Source: Drosophila miranda (Eukaryota; Arthropoda; Insecta; Diptera; Drosophilidae). From it: DNA of 64,000 bases. Where the stretch lies: the NCBI RefSeq assembly GCF_003369915.1, contig NC_046673.1, forward strand, positions 21,567,718 to 21,631,717. The letters run 5' to 3'. Positions 12,110-25,800 of the stretch are shown one piece after another. The notes under the pieces are model-generated. The model made no database searches. It saw only the letters and a program-made list of their open reading frames with translations, and had not been told where the DNA came from. Every line of letters begins with the position of its first letter. The stretch's first letter is position 1. The position numbers and the translations under genes were made by a program.

Positions 12110-13756
12110 CACGCCGCCTGTCGCGTTGATTAGAAACCCCAAGGCGTGCCGTGCCGTCGCTATCGCTATCGCTATTCTTGTCGCTGTCGCTGTCGTCGTC
12201 TAAGAAATTGGCTCTTAATTGTTGCAGAAGTGAATTTGCCGCAAACAGGATGCAATTAAGACATTCTAATTCACATGCTGGGAAGTCCATAGAGCGACCC
12301 TCTATAGGAGAATCTGTGCGACCTCTGACCTCAGTGGCAGTCAACCAAATTCAAATGCGAATATTAACTAATCTTTGGCAGCATTTCCAATGAAGCAATC
12401 GTGCCACTCTGCGGCCCTTATCCACCCACAGAGAGAGAGAGAGAGTGAGAGCTGGTAAAAAAAAGGACAATGGCGCGGTGCGAGAATATGCGTACGTGCT
12501 CGTGTGATAAATTCACATTTTCCGGCTGACAAGCAAGAGCCGGGCGCCAGCAGGCGGCAGGACAATCGCCGGCATTGATAGACACTGGACGTGGACGTGA
12601 ATGTGGGACGTGAATGTGGGACGTGGAAGGTGAAGCCAGGTGAAATGGCAGCCGTGAAACGTAGCGGAACGCCGGTGTCAAAAAGGAAGTGCCAACAAAA
12701 AACGACAGACAGAGGGAAGACGAAAAAAATCCCAGGGACACCAGGGGACGGGGGACAGTATGGGGCACGAAGCGACGACCGTGGGCCACATTTTGTGCCT
12801 TTCTGACAGACACAACTTTGAAATTGCTCTGATTATGCGGCGGAGAGATGGGGAGAACGCACGACGGATGCGGGCCGGGGGGGGCCGGACCCTGCCATGC
12901 CAGACTCTCCAGACACGAGACTCAATGGCATGTTGACAATGATAACGAAGTTGGTCATGGCGCTGGCTCTACTCGTTCGGCCCCACGCTTCGTCTCCGTC
13001 GCCGTCTCCGTCTCTGGATAGTTGAGTGAGTAGTGGGGAGTGGGGAGTGGGGCGTGGGGCGTGGGGTGGAGTCAATGGAAAACAAAAAGCGGGAGAGAGA
13101 GCATCGCCAAATATCAAATGTCGCATGCTGGCATTAATATTTCATGAGAAATCATAGTTTGGTGATGCGTATAATTCAAAGGAATTGCAATCTGAATTAA
13201 TTTTGAATCCCAAGGACCTTCGGGTCCCAGGTTTTCAGGTATTTCGAAGGCGTCCCACGGGGCCACTGCATTGGGCTGCTGGTGTGCTGGTCTGCTGGGC
13301 TCCTATTATAAATTGGGAATTTCTATTGATTTGCCATACAATTTACATGGATTTTGCTACCGAACCGAACACTAAATCGATTGATTGCTCTCGAGAGGGG
13401 GGAAGAGTGGTAGAACTTTTAGTGGGTCAGTCGTGTGGGTGGGTGAGGTGTGAGGGCCTTGGCCATATGCTGCCTGCCTGCGTTCATAACTTGATCTGGA
13501 TGCCAAAATGTTGGCTTCATAAAACTTTAAGGGCCCATGAATGCGTAACAAAAATCTGATGCATGTGCCGGACGGATCGGATCGATGGCCACAAACTGCA
13601 GTTCTTCGGCAGCACAGAGAGAGTGGGGGAAACCCCAGTTGCGATGGCAAAGTTTTTGGCCCGAAGTAAACTCATTTATTTGTTTTCCGCCGTAACAGTC
13701 GAACCATGTAATTATACACAGACAGCCTCCACTTTGGCCCCTATCCATATCCCCAA

Positions 13757-13809
13757 CCCCGCCACTGCCACTGCCACTGCCACCGCCACCGCCACCGCCA
13801 TTGCCATTG
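13757..13809. repeat. GCCACY/GCCATT hexamer array
   Basis: About nine copies of a six-base unit drifting from GCCACT to GCCACC to GCCATT. It is typical of the hexamer arrays scattered over the window. Confidence 0.85.
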
Positions 13810-16800
13810 CCACTGTCTCCGTTTCATTTTCATTTGCAGTTTCAGTTTTGGCTTTTGCCTGGGCGACTTATGAGTTATGACAGTTTTGCACACCACGCAC
13901 AACTTTTGGCCGGGCTTTCAAATAGAAATTATTAGAAAGTTTTCGGCGAAAGCGAAAAGGGAATGCTGCATGGCATGAGATTAGTTCAATTGCGATTCGA
14001 AAAAGGGACTGGGAATGCGGAAAGGGAATGCGAATTGGGATGCATTCGCATTCTCCTATTGAACATTTGAAGGTTTCGTTGAGTTTGTGATTTATGTTTC
14101 AGGGCGTTGGATCGGCCCACATATGGATGGAACAGTTGCGGCTTCAGTTTGGACAATAAACTGTGCTTAACAAAGCCCGCACACTGCTCCACTCCAGGGT
14201 TGTCATCCATATTCAATTTATTCTTGAATATACGTACGTACTGTACCACATTCGATCTGTCCTGTGCACTCGAATATCATTAATTGAACCCCACTCGAGT
14301 GGCGTTCGAAGCGCTCTGGCGGCTCTGCCGGCTCTGGCCGCTCTGGCGAATGAAAAACAATCAGCAATCATATCCAACTGTCCAGATGCTGGGTTATTGA
14401 ATCACATTAGCACAGCGGACGTGCCACAGGGAAGTGGAAGTGGACAGCGTCTTGAGCCGCACACTCGCACTGGCATTGGCACTCGCAGTGGGGAGTCGAC
14501 TCGAGTCGAGTCGGGTCGGTGGGGCATTCGCACTTGCCTCGTCATCGTCATCGTCATCATCAGGACAATCATCAGTCATTCGTGCAATGTGGCATTCATT
14601 CATTTATGCATTCATTCTCCCTCTGCATCGTATCGTATCGCATCGCATCGTATCGTTCTCTCTCTTCTCGCTGCCAGACTCATCTTCGTTTATTCGCTCA
14701 TTTAAGCATTCGTGTTGTCGTTTCAGTTTCAATTTGCCGTGGCAAATTTTCGCAAATGTCTTTTTAATTGATTCGCAGCGATGCGAGCGAGCACGAGGAG
14801 CACGAGGAGCAGCTGCAATGTGGCAGCTCCACAGCCCCACAGCCCCACAGCCACGCAGCCACACAGCCGCACGGGTAACCGTGGCACAAACAGAAACAGC
14901 TACAGAAACTACCTAGATCTACCTACCAGTTGAAGGCTTCTCATCTGTTTCTGTTTCTGGTTCAGGTTCTGGCTCTGCCCCTCTGCCCCTCTACCCCTCC
15001 GCCGCAGTTTCTCTTAGTGTCTGTGTGTGTAATTATAAATTGAATTAAAAGGCGCACATTTCGTCTTTTAATTCTGCTTGCTGCTTGAGCTTAATTAAAA
15101 TTTCATTATGTCTCTCATATATATTCCCTCTGCCAGTGGTGGAGATGGGTGAGTGGGTGGTTGGCTGGTCTGCTTGGGGACAACCAGAAGCGATATGTTT
15201 AAAATGCAGCAAAAATATTTGACAAGCAGCTTTACGAGCAAGCCGTAAAAATACTTAAGCCCAGCCCTCCCCAACCCCAGACCCATCCCCATTTCGCAGC
15301 TCAAACTCAAATTCAAACTCCGTCACCAGCAGAACAGAAAGGAGCAGAAAGGAGCAGAAAGGAGCAGAAAAGAACACCCTTCGCTATATGCTCTCTATTA
15401 AGTGGAGCAGCTAAAACCTAATGCATGCATAGAGAGTGCATACTTACGAGAACGGGGATGTTTGTATGGGGATATGTGGATGTGTGGGTAGTATGCAAAT
15501 GGCGTATGCAAAAAATACTGCAAAATACTAAATGCATCAAATGGGAAAAACTACAAGAGCAAACAAAGGGGGGAAAAGAAACGCCGGCGCAACTTGTCGA
15601 CATGAATGGTTGTTGTCATTCTGTCTGGCAGTGCTCTTGCCCCTGCCCGCCGCCCGCTGCCCCCTGTCCCCCATGCCCCCCCCCCCGCTGGCTGTTCTGC
15701 TGTTCTGTTGCCGCCGTAGTTTATCGTCTCCAGTGTTTGTCGTTGTTGTTGTTGGTGGATGGCTGTAGCTGTAGCTGTAGCTGTAGCTGTTGTTGTTCTT
15801 TTATTTCGGTGAATGGGTGTTGGTGGGTGTTGTCTTTTTGTTGTATGTATTATGCAATGCAGGATTGTTGTAACAAAGCGTAGCATAGTTTTTAGCGCAA
15901 ATCAAAATGATTGATGATGATGGCCGCTCTAGATCTTACTCTCCCCAACACTCTCCCCATCCTGCTCCCACTGCTTGCTTCTTGTGTGTCGCATTTGTGT
16001 CTGTGTCATGCTGCCCTGCCAAACAGTAACGGCAACAGCAGCAACAACATCCTCCACTTGACAGTTATGGCTGCTGATATGCTACAAATAAACTAAATAA
16101 ATCCCTTTTGTGTAATGTCATTTTTGTGCCACTTTGTTTTCAAGGGAACCAACCCCACTCCACACCACCCCACCCCACCCCACCACTCGTGTAGTGTAAC
16201 AACAATAACAGAGATGTGTTAGTGTCCAGAGTGGGGCATTGCCATTGTCCATTGTCCATTCTATTCAATTGTGTATTTACGCCGCAGCCGAAAAGTGTGC
16301 AACAAACTTTGTACACCAACGTGGGTTGCATTGTATTTACACCAACGTGGCTTATGCGGGATGTAGAATGGGAATTGGAAATGGAGAACGCTGAGGGGAA
16401 GCGAAAGGGGAGGGGGGAGGGGTAGGGGGCCACACGGCACTTCATTAACATGCACACATTCGGGCACACACCAGTATGGCTCATTCGGCCCTCGGGTACA
16501 AATTGGCCAATCGCCCGAGTTGATGCCTTTTGGTGGGTATCGAGGGATTATTTGCCCTTTGCCCTTTGCCCTTTTGGCTGCTGTCGTTCGGTCGCTGTTT
16601 GTTGTACGGCCTGAAGAGCAGCTGCTCCTTGGCCAGGCACCTGATGCCATTGTGGCAGCTGTTATTGTTGGCCATCAACAGTGATCCACCCATCCGTGGG
16701 TGCACCCCCATCACCACCCCCTCATTAGGCATACTTGCATTGTGGCAAGGAGCTGTGTTGCTCTGGCTGTGGCTGGCCCTGAGGTCGATGCATCCACCAT

Positions 16801-19062
16801 GGAGACGGTGCACCTGCTGCCACAGTAAACGTAACCTCAAATTGTTTAGCATATGCAACATAATGCTGCCGCCCACTGGTCCCCTTCTCCATTCACCATT
16901 CACCATTCACTTGAATGCCATTCTGTGATTGCCATTCTGTTCCTGTTGGCTTTCCTAATTATGTTGGCTGCAAACGCAAAGTGATTTAATTCGGCTTAAT
17001 CTGTTAGTAAAATGTTTAAGCAAATCCGCATGGGTGCCAATGCCTCGTTCCACTCTCCACCATTCTCTGCCCCCATACCCATACCCGTATGTGCCCGCAC
17101 CAAACTCTTCCATCCATCAATTTCAAGTGTCCGATTCGGTGTTATACCAACTGTTATACTGTCAGGCTGTCTCCGCCAGAGTTATTAGACGAAACGAAGG
17201 CAAACCTTTCGGGGGACTAGGGCACTCTGTGCTCTGTGCTCTGCAATAAACATAAATTTCATTGCAGTTTAACAAGAACATATACGAGCATGGGAGTACA
17301 GGAGTATACGGGAAAACTCAAATTATATGCAAGTACATGAATCGGGCGTGTAGACACACACAATCGCACATTCGCGCACACACACTACACCCTTCTTAGA
17401 TCCTAATATACTCCTACACCCCTCCAACACCCTGTACACCCCATCCACAGATGGCGACGCCTTAGTGTTGTGTAGAACAAGCCTTCAAATTCCTTTGGGG
17501 GTTTTGCCAGAGTGCAATGTCTGTCAACACTAATTGTTGGCTGCTGTCGGTGCTGCTCCTGCTATTCCTGCTGCTGCTGTCTTTTGCTACAATAATGTCA
17601 TGTGTTCTCGTGGATGTATTTCGATGTGTGTCGGTGGTGGTGTCGGTGGGATGGCGTGTAAATCCAGCTTACTAGCATATAGGGTAAGAGACAGGCACAG
17701 AGGAGACACACCCTTGCACTGGCACTGGCACGGGCACGGGCATTAGCTTTGCTCTTGCGATGAGCCATGAGGCAGCATCCTCTGGTGGCCAGGAGGGCCT
17801 GATGCCTCAATTTTGGTGGCGAGAACAACACAAATACTAATACTGCAAGTTGTACTACATGGAGCTCGTACTAATACCAATCCGACACCCATTCGACCCC
17901 GACCCCGATCCCGATCCCGGGCACGACCCCGAGCGTTGTGTTGTATAATTAAATTGGGTCAGAGCAGTTAACTCACTTGTCTTTGGATTATGTTTGCATT
18001 TTACTTAATCTCGGTCTTGCCTCCGTCCTCCGTCCTCCTTCCTCTGCGTTGCGTCTCAAGACTCATCCGAAGGACCAGACAGACGAGTACCTGGCGTGAG
18101 TGTCCTCTGTCCTCCGTCCTGCTGCCTGCCATTGCCGGACCACATCCGAAACTGTTTTTCGGATGAGCTGGCCCCGGAGACGTGTAGACACAGCAAATTG
18201 CTTTCTCCCCTTCAAGCATCAAGCTTCCAGCTGGCCGAAATCAAATTATTGTCTCGGTTCGGTTCTCTGGTTAGCCGCCATGCCATGCCCTGCCCTGACA
18301 TCCAATCCACACACAAAATATTGTCTTTGGCGAGTTTATTAAAACTTTCCACCGACCAGAAATGAGACTTGGAAGGCGATGCCTCCGCTCCAGTGTGGAC
18401 TCGAACTATTTTATGGGCAAAGGACTTCTTAGCTTTCGGAGTAAAAACTTTTGACCTGTTGCCCTCTCTCTCTCTCTCTCTCTCGCTCACAAGCTCCTGC
18501 TGCACTCCAGAGATTGCAGCCCCCTTTCCCGTCGAACAGTTACAGAAGTTTCCCCCACTTGGCGCGACGCCTCCTGGTCTAAATTGGGTAATTAATTGGG
18601 AATGTCTTCCGGCGGTGACTGGACTCGGTCCTCGGTGCTCGGTCCTCGGTGCTTAGGGCTCGACTCTATGGGGCTTTGGGGAATGTTCCTCTGCTGGCAT
18701 GTACATATTGATCAGTGAATGTGATGGACAACTTGTCATCTTGTGGAATGCCATGGCAAAATGTAACTAAACCCAATGTAAGCCTCTTCTAATTGATTCA
18801 ATTTAGCCTTACGGATAGGTGACCGTTTGATTTAAGCCTCTTTTCTCGAACACCCGACCGGAATGGGACCTGCTCGAGCAGAAGCAAAAGCAAAAGCAAA
18901 ACCAAAACCACTGAATTCTTACGACATGACAATGAAGAATGTTCGATTCGAATTGTGGCCAAACAATGGTATTCATATTCTGTTAATATTGGAATTAGGA
19001 ATGTTTCCGATAAATGCCGAAAGACTTTCAATAATCACAACGAACAAACGAATATATACAAA

Positions 19063-19088
19063 TACACACACACACACACACACACACA
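19063..19088. repeat. (AC)n microsatellite
   Basis: Thirteen uninterrupted AC units. Confidence 0.9.
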
Positions 19089-19610
19089 AGCAGATAGAAA
19101 AAGAGATACGATTTAATTTGCCACAACAATAAGCCGCATAACATTGCTCAACCAGAGAGCTCTTCTTTTGTCGGCCCGTTATCCTCATTCCTCGTCCCTC
19201 ATCCCTTTGGCCCATTGGCCCTTGCCCATCTCCTCTGGCCCATCTGCGTCTTGCCTCTTCCATACAGAATTGCAGATAGAACTTGAAAGCAGAACAAACT
19301 TGTCTAATCCAATGAAAACAAGCAGCTCAGCTGCTCAGCTGCGATTGATAAGGGAAACTTGAACTAACTAGGCAACTGATTTATACCCTACCCCTCCGCC
19401 CATCGACCCATCCACCCATGCGGCACTCTCTCTCTCTCTCTCTGTCCTTTCTTCGAAGATCCATCCTGACAACCGCTTAGCTCATTTGACTGCTGCTAGG
19501 ACGACATTCGAAATGATATTGTCCAGTTTGGCTTTAAATCTCTAGGATTTTCCCCGCAAATACAGTCGGAGCTGGGGCAGCATTTGCAACAAGGGCTTAA
19601 GAAGCACCAG

Positions 19611-19635
19611 TGTGTGTGTGTGTGTGTGTGTGTGT
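19611..19635. repeat. (TG)n microsatellite
   Basis: About twelve TG units, followed by a G-rich run. Confidence 0.85.
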
Positions 19636-21713
19636 CTGTGGGTGGGGGGGAGGCTTACTGAAGTGCGGCCTGAGTCGAGGTGACAACATTTTGCCAAGTG
19701 CAATTTACAGTGAAATTTTATGCATAATTTTCGTTATGACACTTGCGGTCGACTGCCACACACTCCAGAGAAAGAGATGGAGAGAGAGAGAGTCGTATGT
19801 ATTTACAGTTAGATGCATAGATAGATGTGGTTACAAATACATGTACATATATATATATATACATACATCCATGTGTGCATACAGAGGAGCAAGGAGCAAT
19901 GCGATACGATGCCTGCCGGCAGCATCCTAATTTATGTTATCTGAGCCACTTCAAATGAAGCCACACACACACGCACACAAAGGGGAGGTTGCAGGCAGGA
20001 GATATAGAGAAATCAAAATCTCAATACTCTCGTAATTACAAATTTCCAGGCAAAGGCAAAGGCCTGAAACCCAAAGCCAGACACTGAAACCCAAACCATT
20101 GTCGCTCTGTGTTTATATCCCCTAAATCCTAAATCCTAAATCCTAAATCCTTTTTAATGCCGCGCCACAGCCTTTGATTTTTGCAATATCAATTAGCATG
20201 AAGCGCGTGATGGAGACTCGAGGGGGTTGAAGACAAGCCCCCTGCCCCATCCCTCATAAGGATTTACAGCTCCTGATTATTTCATTAGGCAAAAGTAAAT
20301 TTAAACGCCAGCCGCACGTTAAATTTATGTTAATTTTCCCAGCCAAAAATGGAAAATGGAAAATTCCCCTAGGATGCGAAACGGTAAATGGGGAAAAAGG
20401 GGGGAAACAGCAGGCTAGGGAAAACGCGTAAATGCGGAATGTGAGCAGTCAAATAAGATGAAGATGTTCAACGCAAATGAAAGCCAGATAAAGATAATGC
20501 CCTTAATTCGGATGGGATGAGGGAAGAACAGACCAAGAAAAGTGAGTGAGAATCTTGTTTTTACAAAGATTACACTTTGAGATTGTGTGTCTCTCGTCCC
20601 TTAAGGGTTCCCTTCTTTTCCGGGCTCGTTCGGAATTAATTTTAATTAAGGTTTTCGTCCATTGCGATATTCCCGCCAGTTGGGGCATATGCGCTTTCCG
20701 ATTTATAGACGTATTCTAGAAGGTTTTTGCTTTGCTTCATTTATGAGTCGTCTTCTAAACAATCAATCAATCATCTCACGGAGAAACAGTCCATTAAGAT
20801 ATTCACTTAATGAGGATATATGCCATTCGGTTGAGGGTTAAGACCCTAGGATACTCCGACTTGTGGATGGTTTTCAAATGTACACCATATCTGCATTCCC
20901 CTCTCTCTAATGACACACATGCGAAGGCACACGCACACGCACACGCACACGCACATGGAATCACTGAACAATCCAATCTGGGGATGGCCCCCTGGGCATA
21001 TCTAGTTCTGTCTGTTATTCTCATTAATTAATAGCAAATTTGTTGATAGGCCCGAGACCAAAACAAAAACAATGAAACACTGAAAACAAAATTATGCAGA
21101 AATGAAATTGGAAATGCAGAGAGTGAGACAGCGAGAGAGAGAGACACAGAGAGGAGGGGGGGGGAAAGCAGGTGCCGCCGGGCTTATCCCAGAGCTCGCA
21201 CAGATCAATGACGCAGCTATCTCGCCCCGCCTGACACAGCTTGGCACTTGGCCACAGTCACAGAACACAGAATACAGCACAGATACACAGATACGCAGAT
21301 ACAAGATACATGCAAGAGAGAGTCAGCCAGCAACACATGTGTCGCCACTGATCGATCCATGCCATGCTGGACAGCCGACGATCAATGGCAAACATCTGGT
21401 GAGGACTGTCTGTGGGCTCGGGCTATCTTCTCCGGCCTAATGACGCCGGCAGCGAATTAGATAAACGCCAAGCGTTCGCATACATTATTACATTCCCTGG
21501 CTGGCTAATTATTCCCCAAGGAGCCCTGCGAGAAATCAGTGAAAGCGATCGGACCGCGATCATCACGACTCCGTGATGGGACTCCGGGACGGGACTGTTT
21601 TGTCAGCGTCAGTCAAGCGTGGTCATCGGTGCGACATTGGTGCCAGGGCGAGTGCGAGATCCATAAATCCCATAAATATTTGGACACTTGCCGGCCTCCG
21701 CTCATTTGCAATC

Positions 21714-22655
21714 ATGGAGTTCTTTGCCACGGGTGCCTTTCAGCAGCTCTACAGCGAGCTGGACGACGAGTGCGGAGTCTCTGTCTCCGTCTCCTCCGAT
21801 CTGATTCTGACCGCCAGCTCGGACCTGGATTATGGCTATGCGGAGGCCAGAGGTCAGTGCGATCAGGTGCCAGTGGTGGATACCGAATACTACGGCATCA
21901 TCACCTTGGACAGCAACAACAACCAGAGCAACGACTACACCATCGGTCATCCGGAGGGCGAGGACCATGGACTGTTCTTCGACTTCAGCGATCAGGATCT
22001 GTCCGGCTGCTCTACCGCCGGCTGCTCTCCCCCGGAGCTGAGCGAATGGGAGCAGCGGCTGCTGGACAACTTTGTGGAGATACCCGAGCTGATAGACTTC
22101 CTGCCAGAGCGGACGCCGCTCTGCACGGACATGTGCGATGACTTCCTCGAGGAGAGCAACAGCAACCTGCGTCTGGCCGCCCCCCCACCGCCACTGCCGC
22201 CACCGGCACCGCCAGTGTCGCCCTCGTGTTTGGAGCCAGCTCCGACAGCCCCCGCCACCGATGCTGCCACCGTGCCCCAGCTAAGTCAGAATGCGGCGGG
22301 CGAGAGGGGCTACCTCTGCACGTTCGGCAACTGCGAGAAGCTGTACGCCAAGCCCGCCCACCTCAAGGCCCACCTGCGGAGGCATCTGGGCGAAAAGCCG
22401 TACGCCTGCAGCTGGCCGGAGTGCAGCTGGCGCTTCTCCCGCTCCGACGAGCTGGCCCGCCACCGTCGCTCCCACTCCGGCATCAAGCCCTACAAATGCG
22501 ACTACTGCGCCAAGTGCTTCGCCCGCTCCGACCACCTCACCAAGCACCGCAAGGTGCACGAGCGTCGCCTCCTGGCGGCCACCCGCCTCGGGAAACTCCT
22601 GCCCGACGATGTCTACGCAGTGCGTCCGGGCCGCAAGCGAAAGAACCAACTCTGA
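21714..22655 (+). CDS. Klf15: Klf15-like transcription factor with three C-terminal C2H2 zinc fingers
   Basis: A 313-residue, intronless nuclear DNA-binding protein. Three tandem C2H2 fingers lie at the C-terminus: C202-C207-H220-H224, C232-C237-H250-H254 and C262-C265-H278-H282. The linkers are LGEKPY and SGIKPY. The spacing (23/23/21) and the RSDEL/RSDHL recognition helices are the KLF/SP signature, which binds GC/CACCC boxes. The finger-2 sequence [20 protein letters not shown] matches KLF15 better than KLF9/13 (memory-based comparison). The D. melanogaster orthologue would be Klf15 (Bteb2), known for nephrocyte differentiation. The N-terminal half is acidic, includes a Leu-rich segment near 108-132 and a proline-rich tract at 156-170. 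The frame is open upstream to 21573, but the Met at 21714 opens the plausible protein. An Inr-like TCAGTC lies at 21609-21614. AATAAA follows 8 nt after the stop. Confidence 0.88.
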   Translation: MEFFATGAFQQLYSELDDECGVSVSVSSDLILTASSDLDYGYAEARGQCDQVPVVDTEYYGIITLDSNNNQSNDYTIGHPEGEDHGLFFDFSDQDLSGCSTAGCSPPELSEWEQRLLDNFVEIPELIDFLPERTPLCTDMCDDFLEESNSNLRLAAPPPPLPPPAPPVSPSCLEPAPTAPATDAATVPQLSQNAAGERGYLCTFGNCEKLYAKPAHLKAHLRRHLGEKPYACSWPECSWRFSRSDELARHRRSHSGIKPYKCDYCAKCFARSDHLTKHRKVHERRLLAATRLGKLLPDDVYAVRPGRKRKNQL

Positions 22656-22663
22656 TCTTAGTC

Positions 22664-22669
22664 AATAAA
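22664..22669 (+). terminator. poly(A) signal of the Klf15-like gene
   Basis: AATAAA starting 9 bases after the stop codon, implying a very short 3' UTR unless a later signal is used. Confidence 0.5.
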
Positions 22670-22756
22670 GTTATGTACTCGTAAAGCAAACCAAATCAAA
22701 AGAAAATTTTGGGACCCAAAGAGGAAACAAGGCATTATATATTCTATTTATGCCCA

Positions 22757-22860
22757 ATACTAAAAGAGTGTAGGGATATATTCCTATATCCGTTATTCGA
22801 AGCGTTTAGGATCGTGTGTAACACCCAGAAGGAAGCGTTTCCGACCAAATAAGTAGAGCG
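22757..22860. mobile_element. Decayed fragment of a DINE-1/SGM-type repeat
   Basis: The block with GTGTGTAACACCCAGAAGG followed by AAGCGTTTCCGACC closely matches the same block in the longer element at 31453-31875 (GTGTGTAACGTCCAGAAGG, AATCGTTTCCGAC). The copy is short, lacks the rest of the element, and lies just 3' of the Klf15-like gene. Confidence 0.65.
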
Positions 22861-25800
22861 AGATGGAACAAATGGAAAAAGATAAAATATATTCTGAAAT
22901 TTGAATCAAATAGGTCATTGGGTGGAAAGGGGATGCCTCATCTGGGCCCAGAGGGCGGCCTGCATGCGGCCAAGGGAATGACGCAGTCCCGTAGCTGCAT
23001 CCGTCGGGTGACCTCTGGCGGGGTTTGCGCTGGCGCATCCACGGCGGATAACATTGAAAAGTAGGAATGTCCGGAAGGGGAAGATCCGCCTCGCGGTGAT
23101 CATCCATGAGCAGCGTCACTGAAGGATCCCGATCGTTTATCGCGATGCCATATCCGGGTTAATTATGTTCCTCTCGGAAGACGGATGCCCGAGAGAAAAA
23201 GTGTGAGTACTGAGTAAGGATTTCCCTTTGTGACGTGTCTTATTTCGTAGTTTACGGCTTTCAGGGCGAGTGCCTTTGTAGATTTGAATGAATTTTACTG
23301 TGGAACTTGTACTATAATGGCATTTACTTTATGCCATCGTTGCCACCATCGCCAACTGTTATTCTGGCACCCCGGGGAGACTGGAAGACCGCGGGACGGA
23401 GAGCTCCGCTTGGTAGGATCCTGATGCTGCCCCATTCGCTTGTGTGCTTCTGTGAAGGCGCCTGCACCACAATTATTGCCACGAACCCCAGCTCATTAAC
23501 GGTGGAACTTTGTGCAACTACCAGACGATGCAGCAGCTCCCCAGACTACCCGACTGCCAACTGCGAGGGAGGGAGGGAGGGTGGTAGAACCAGCACAGGA
23601 GCTGTATCAAGTGGAGCGCTGCTTATTCGAAAGTAATTAGCATAAAAATAAATACCACTCATTAAGTCATGTTGTTTTTATCTATTTACCATTTGATATT
23701 ACCGTCCTCATCGTCATCGTCATCGTCGCTGTCATTGTGTGAGTGTGTTTTTGTGTTTCAGGGGTCCTTCTCGGTGTCCTTGTCGAAGCAGCTCCCCCAG
23801 CATGGCCTCCTCCTGCTGGTGGTGGTGGTGATGCCCCATGGGGGCAGGCAACACGAGCAATATGAAAATGAGAGCCTGAAACTGAATGGGAAGAGGGCGA
23901 CTCCTCGGGTTGTTTGCATGGCATGCAGGGAACTAGTTCAATTAGCCAGCCACCCAGGCGACCGCCTTCTGCCGAGAGCGTACTTTCAATGCCCAATCGA
24001 ATCCACAGCTCTTATCGATCTGCCCTGCCTTAGTGGGCAGCCACTCCAGCTCTTGGTGCTCTCTGCAAAAATCTTTATGCAGCGGGAGAGACATTCAAGA
24101 GTCATACATTTGAAGGTCGTCCCTGAACGAGCCCTAGATGAAAAGTGTTCACTGCAGTTCCTACCACAAACATTCCACCGTAAGAAACGTAGTTCAATGT
24201 TGGATCCTCTCGTAGTAAGCCCATATTCGAGCGCGAAGGACCTTGTTTCATTTTCATTCATGCAGGCATCCTTGACAGTCAAAAACTCCATGCAGTGCAT
24301 TGGATCTTTCGCTGACTTTCAGATGCAGATACGTATTTTGTCATGGCAGCTTAAAGCTAGAAAAATTCTGATAGCAATTTTAATTAGATGCCAGCTGTCT
24401 CTCTCTCTCACCCTAAAATAGAAGAAAACGACCAAATAGAATTCACAGAAAAATCAGTCAAAGAAGCAGAAAAGAAAGCAGTGAAAGCATAACTTGTGCT
24501 GCACACGACGACAAACGCTAAGGATGTGGATCCGGACCCGGACCCGGGCCCGGAGCCACACGTCTATACATTCGGGAGAGTCATTCGAGGGGGTAATGAG
24601 AAGGGAAGGGAAGGGACTGATAATGCTTTCTCCGACTTGTGCTCCCAGTTGGCGGTGTTTCTGTGTGGGAGACAAAGCGCGATGTAGTAAGAGAATTCAA
24701 TTAAATGTTCATCAAAAACTACAAGAAAAAGTGTTGGGCACACACACACACATACAGACCCAGACCTAGATACAGATACACAGACGCATACAGATAAAGG
24801 GAAAAGGAAAAGAGAACAAAGGACAATGACAAGGAGCAGGATGAGGTTGAGAAGCTTGATGATGACGACGACGGCAACGCCTGTAACTGTAGCTCTTCGA
24901 CTCTGACTCTGACTCTGTCTCTGCCTCTGCCTCTATCTGTGACTCTTTGCCTCTGTATCTGTATCTGTGTCTGTTTCTCTATGACTGTGTGTGTGTGTGT
25001 GTGTGTGTGTGTATCCCTATCTCTGACTGTGACTGTGACTTTGGTGCTGTAATCAGCACAAGACTCGAGGTAAGCGGAGGCAGCCAACGACAACGACGAC
25101 GACGACGACGACGACTACAACGACTGGGGATACGGATGAGCATGGGGGCACACAAGCGGAGAGCGGTGGCACAAAAGTTATAAAATACCAGATAGATAGT
25201 AATTGCAACAGTTCCGTCTGTGTGTGTGTGTGTGTCTGTGTGGGTGTTGGGTGTAGGGTGGGGGGTGCAAAATAAGCAGGAAACTGGAAATTACAAATGA
25301 TACGGAAATAATGCGATATCATGAATCATTTTTACGAGAATCGAGACTTTGATTCTCATGGGCAAATGATTGCTGCTGCTGCTGCTGCTGCTGCTCAGAG
25401 GAGGAGTCGAGAAAGGTTCAGGCCTTTCAGATACATATATACAGTTGTATGTATGTATGTATATATGCATGTGCAACACCACTCTCTAGTATCTGGTCGG
25501 TGGCCTCTGGATCTCTGGGTCCCTGGGTCTCTCTGGGTCTCTCGTCGTCTCTGGCTCTTTGGTCCCTGTGGCTGGTCGTCGTAGCTGAGTTTGTGTCAAC
25601 AAATTTGCATTGCATTGGGCGACCGACTGGCGGCGACCACACAAATAATGTCAACAGCATTTCCACTCATCAATAAGTGAAATACATAAAAAATAGGGAA
25701 AAGCGAGGGAAAATGGGTAGCGGCAAACGGAAGGCAGAGGATGCCTGATGCCTGAGACGGGCACTGGGACCGGGATCGAGTTCCGATTCCTTCTGAAAGC

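Larger units (their letters stand above)
11650..21500. other. Gene-free region between the LysM and Klf15-like genes
   Basis: Almost 10 kb without a supportable exon. It contains a GC-rich palindrome (12084-12109), a GA run (12429-12448), a GCCACY hexamer array (13757-13809), a TATCG/CATCG pentamer run near 14625-14655, GCTGTA repeats (15762-15790), a CA repeat (19063-19088), a TG repeat (about 19611-19635) and an AAATCCT heptamer run near 20125-20151. Given its length and its position 5' of a zinc-finger regulator, it may carry Klf15-like enhancers; that is inference. Confidence 0.55.

Noticed and set aside
20125..20151. AAATCCT repeats, considered as telomere-like
   Set aside because: The unit differs from known telomeric repeats and Drosophila telomeres use retroelements; only about four copies are present.
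22226..22684. Alternative frame over the zinc fingers
   Set aside because: It is an out-of-frame reading of the Klf15-like fingers, lacking the Cys/His pattern.
23669..24421. 250-codon open frame on the plus strand
   Set aside because: It runs through TCG/CTC repeats, has no recognisable domain, a poly-Ser stretch coded by a microsatellite and no usual codon pattern. Chance openness in a stop-poor repeat area is more likely.
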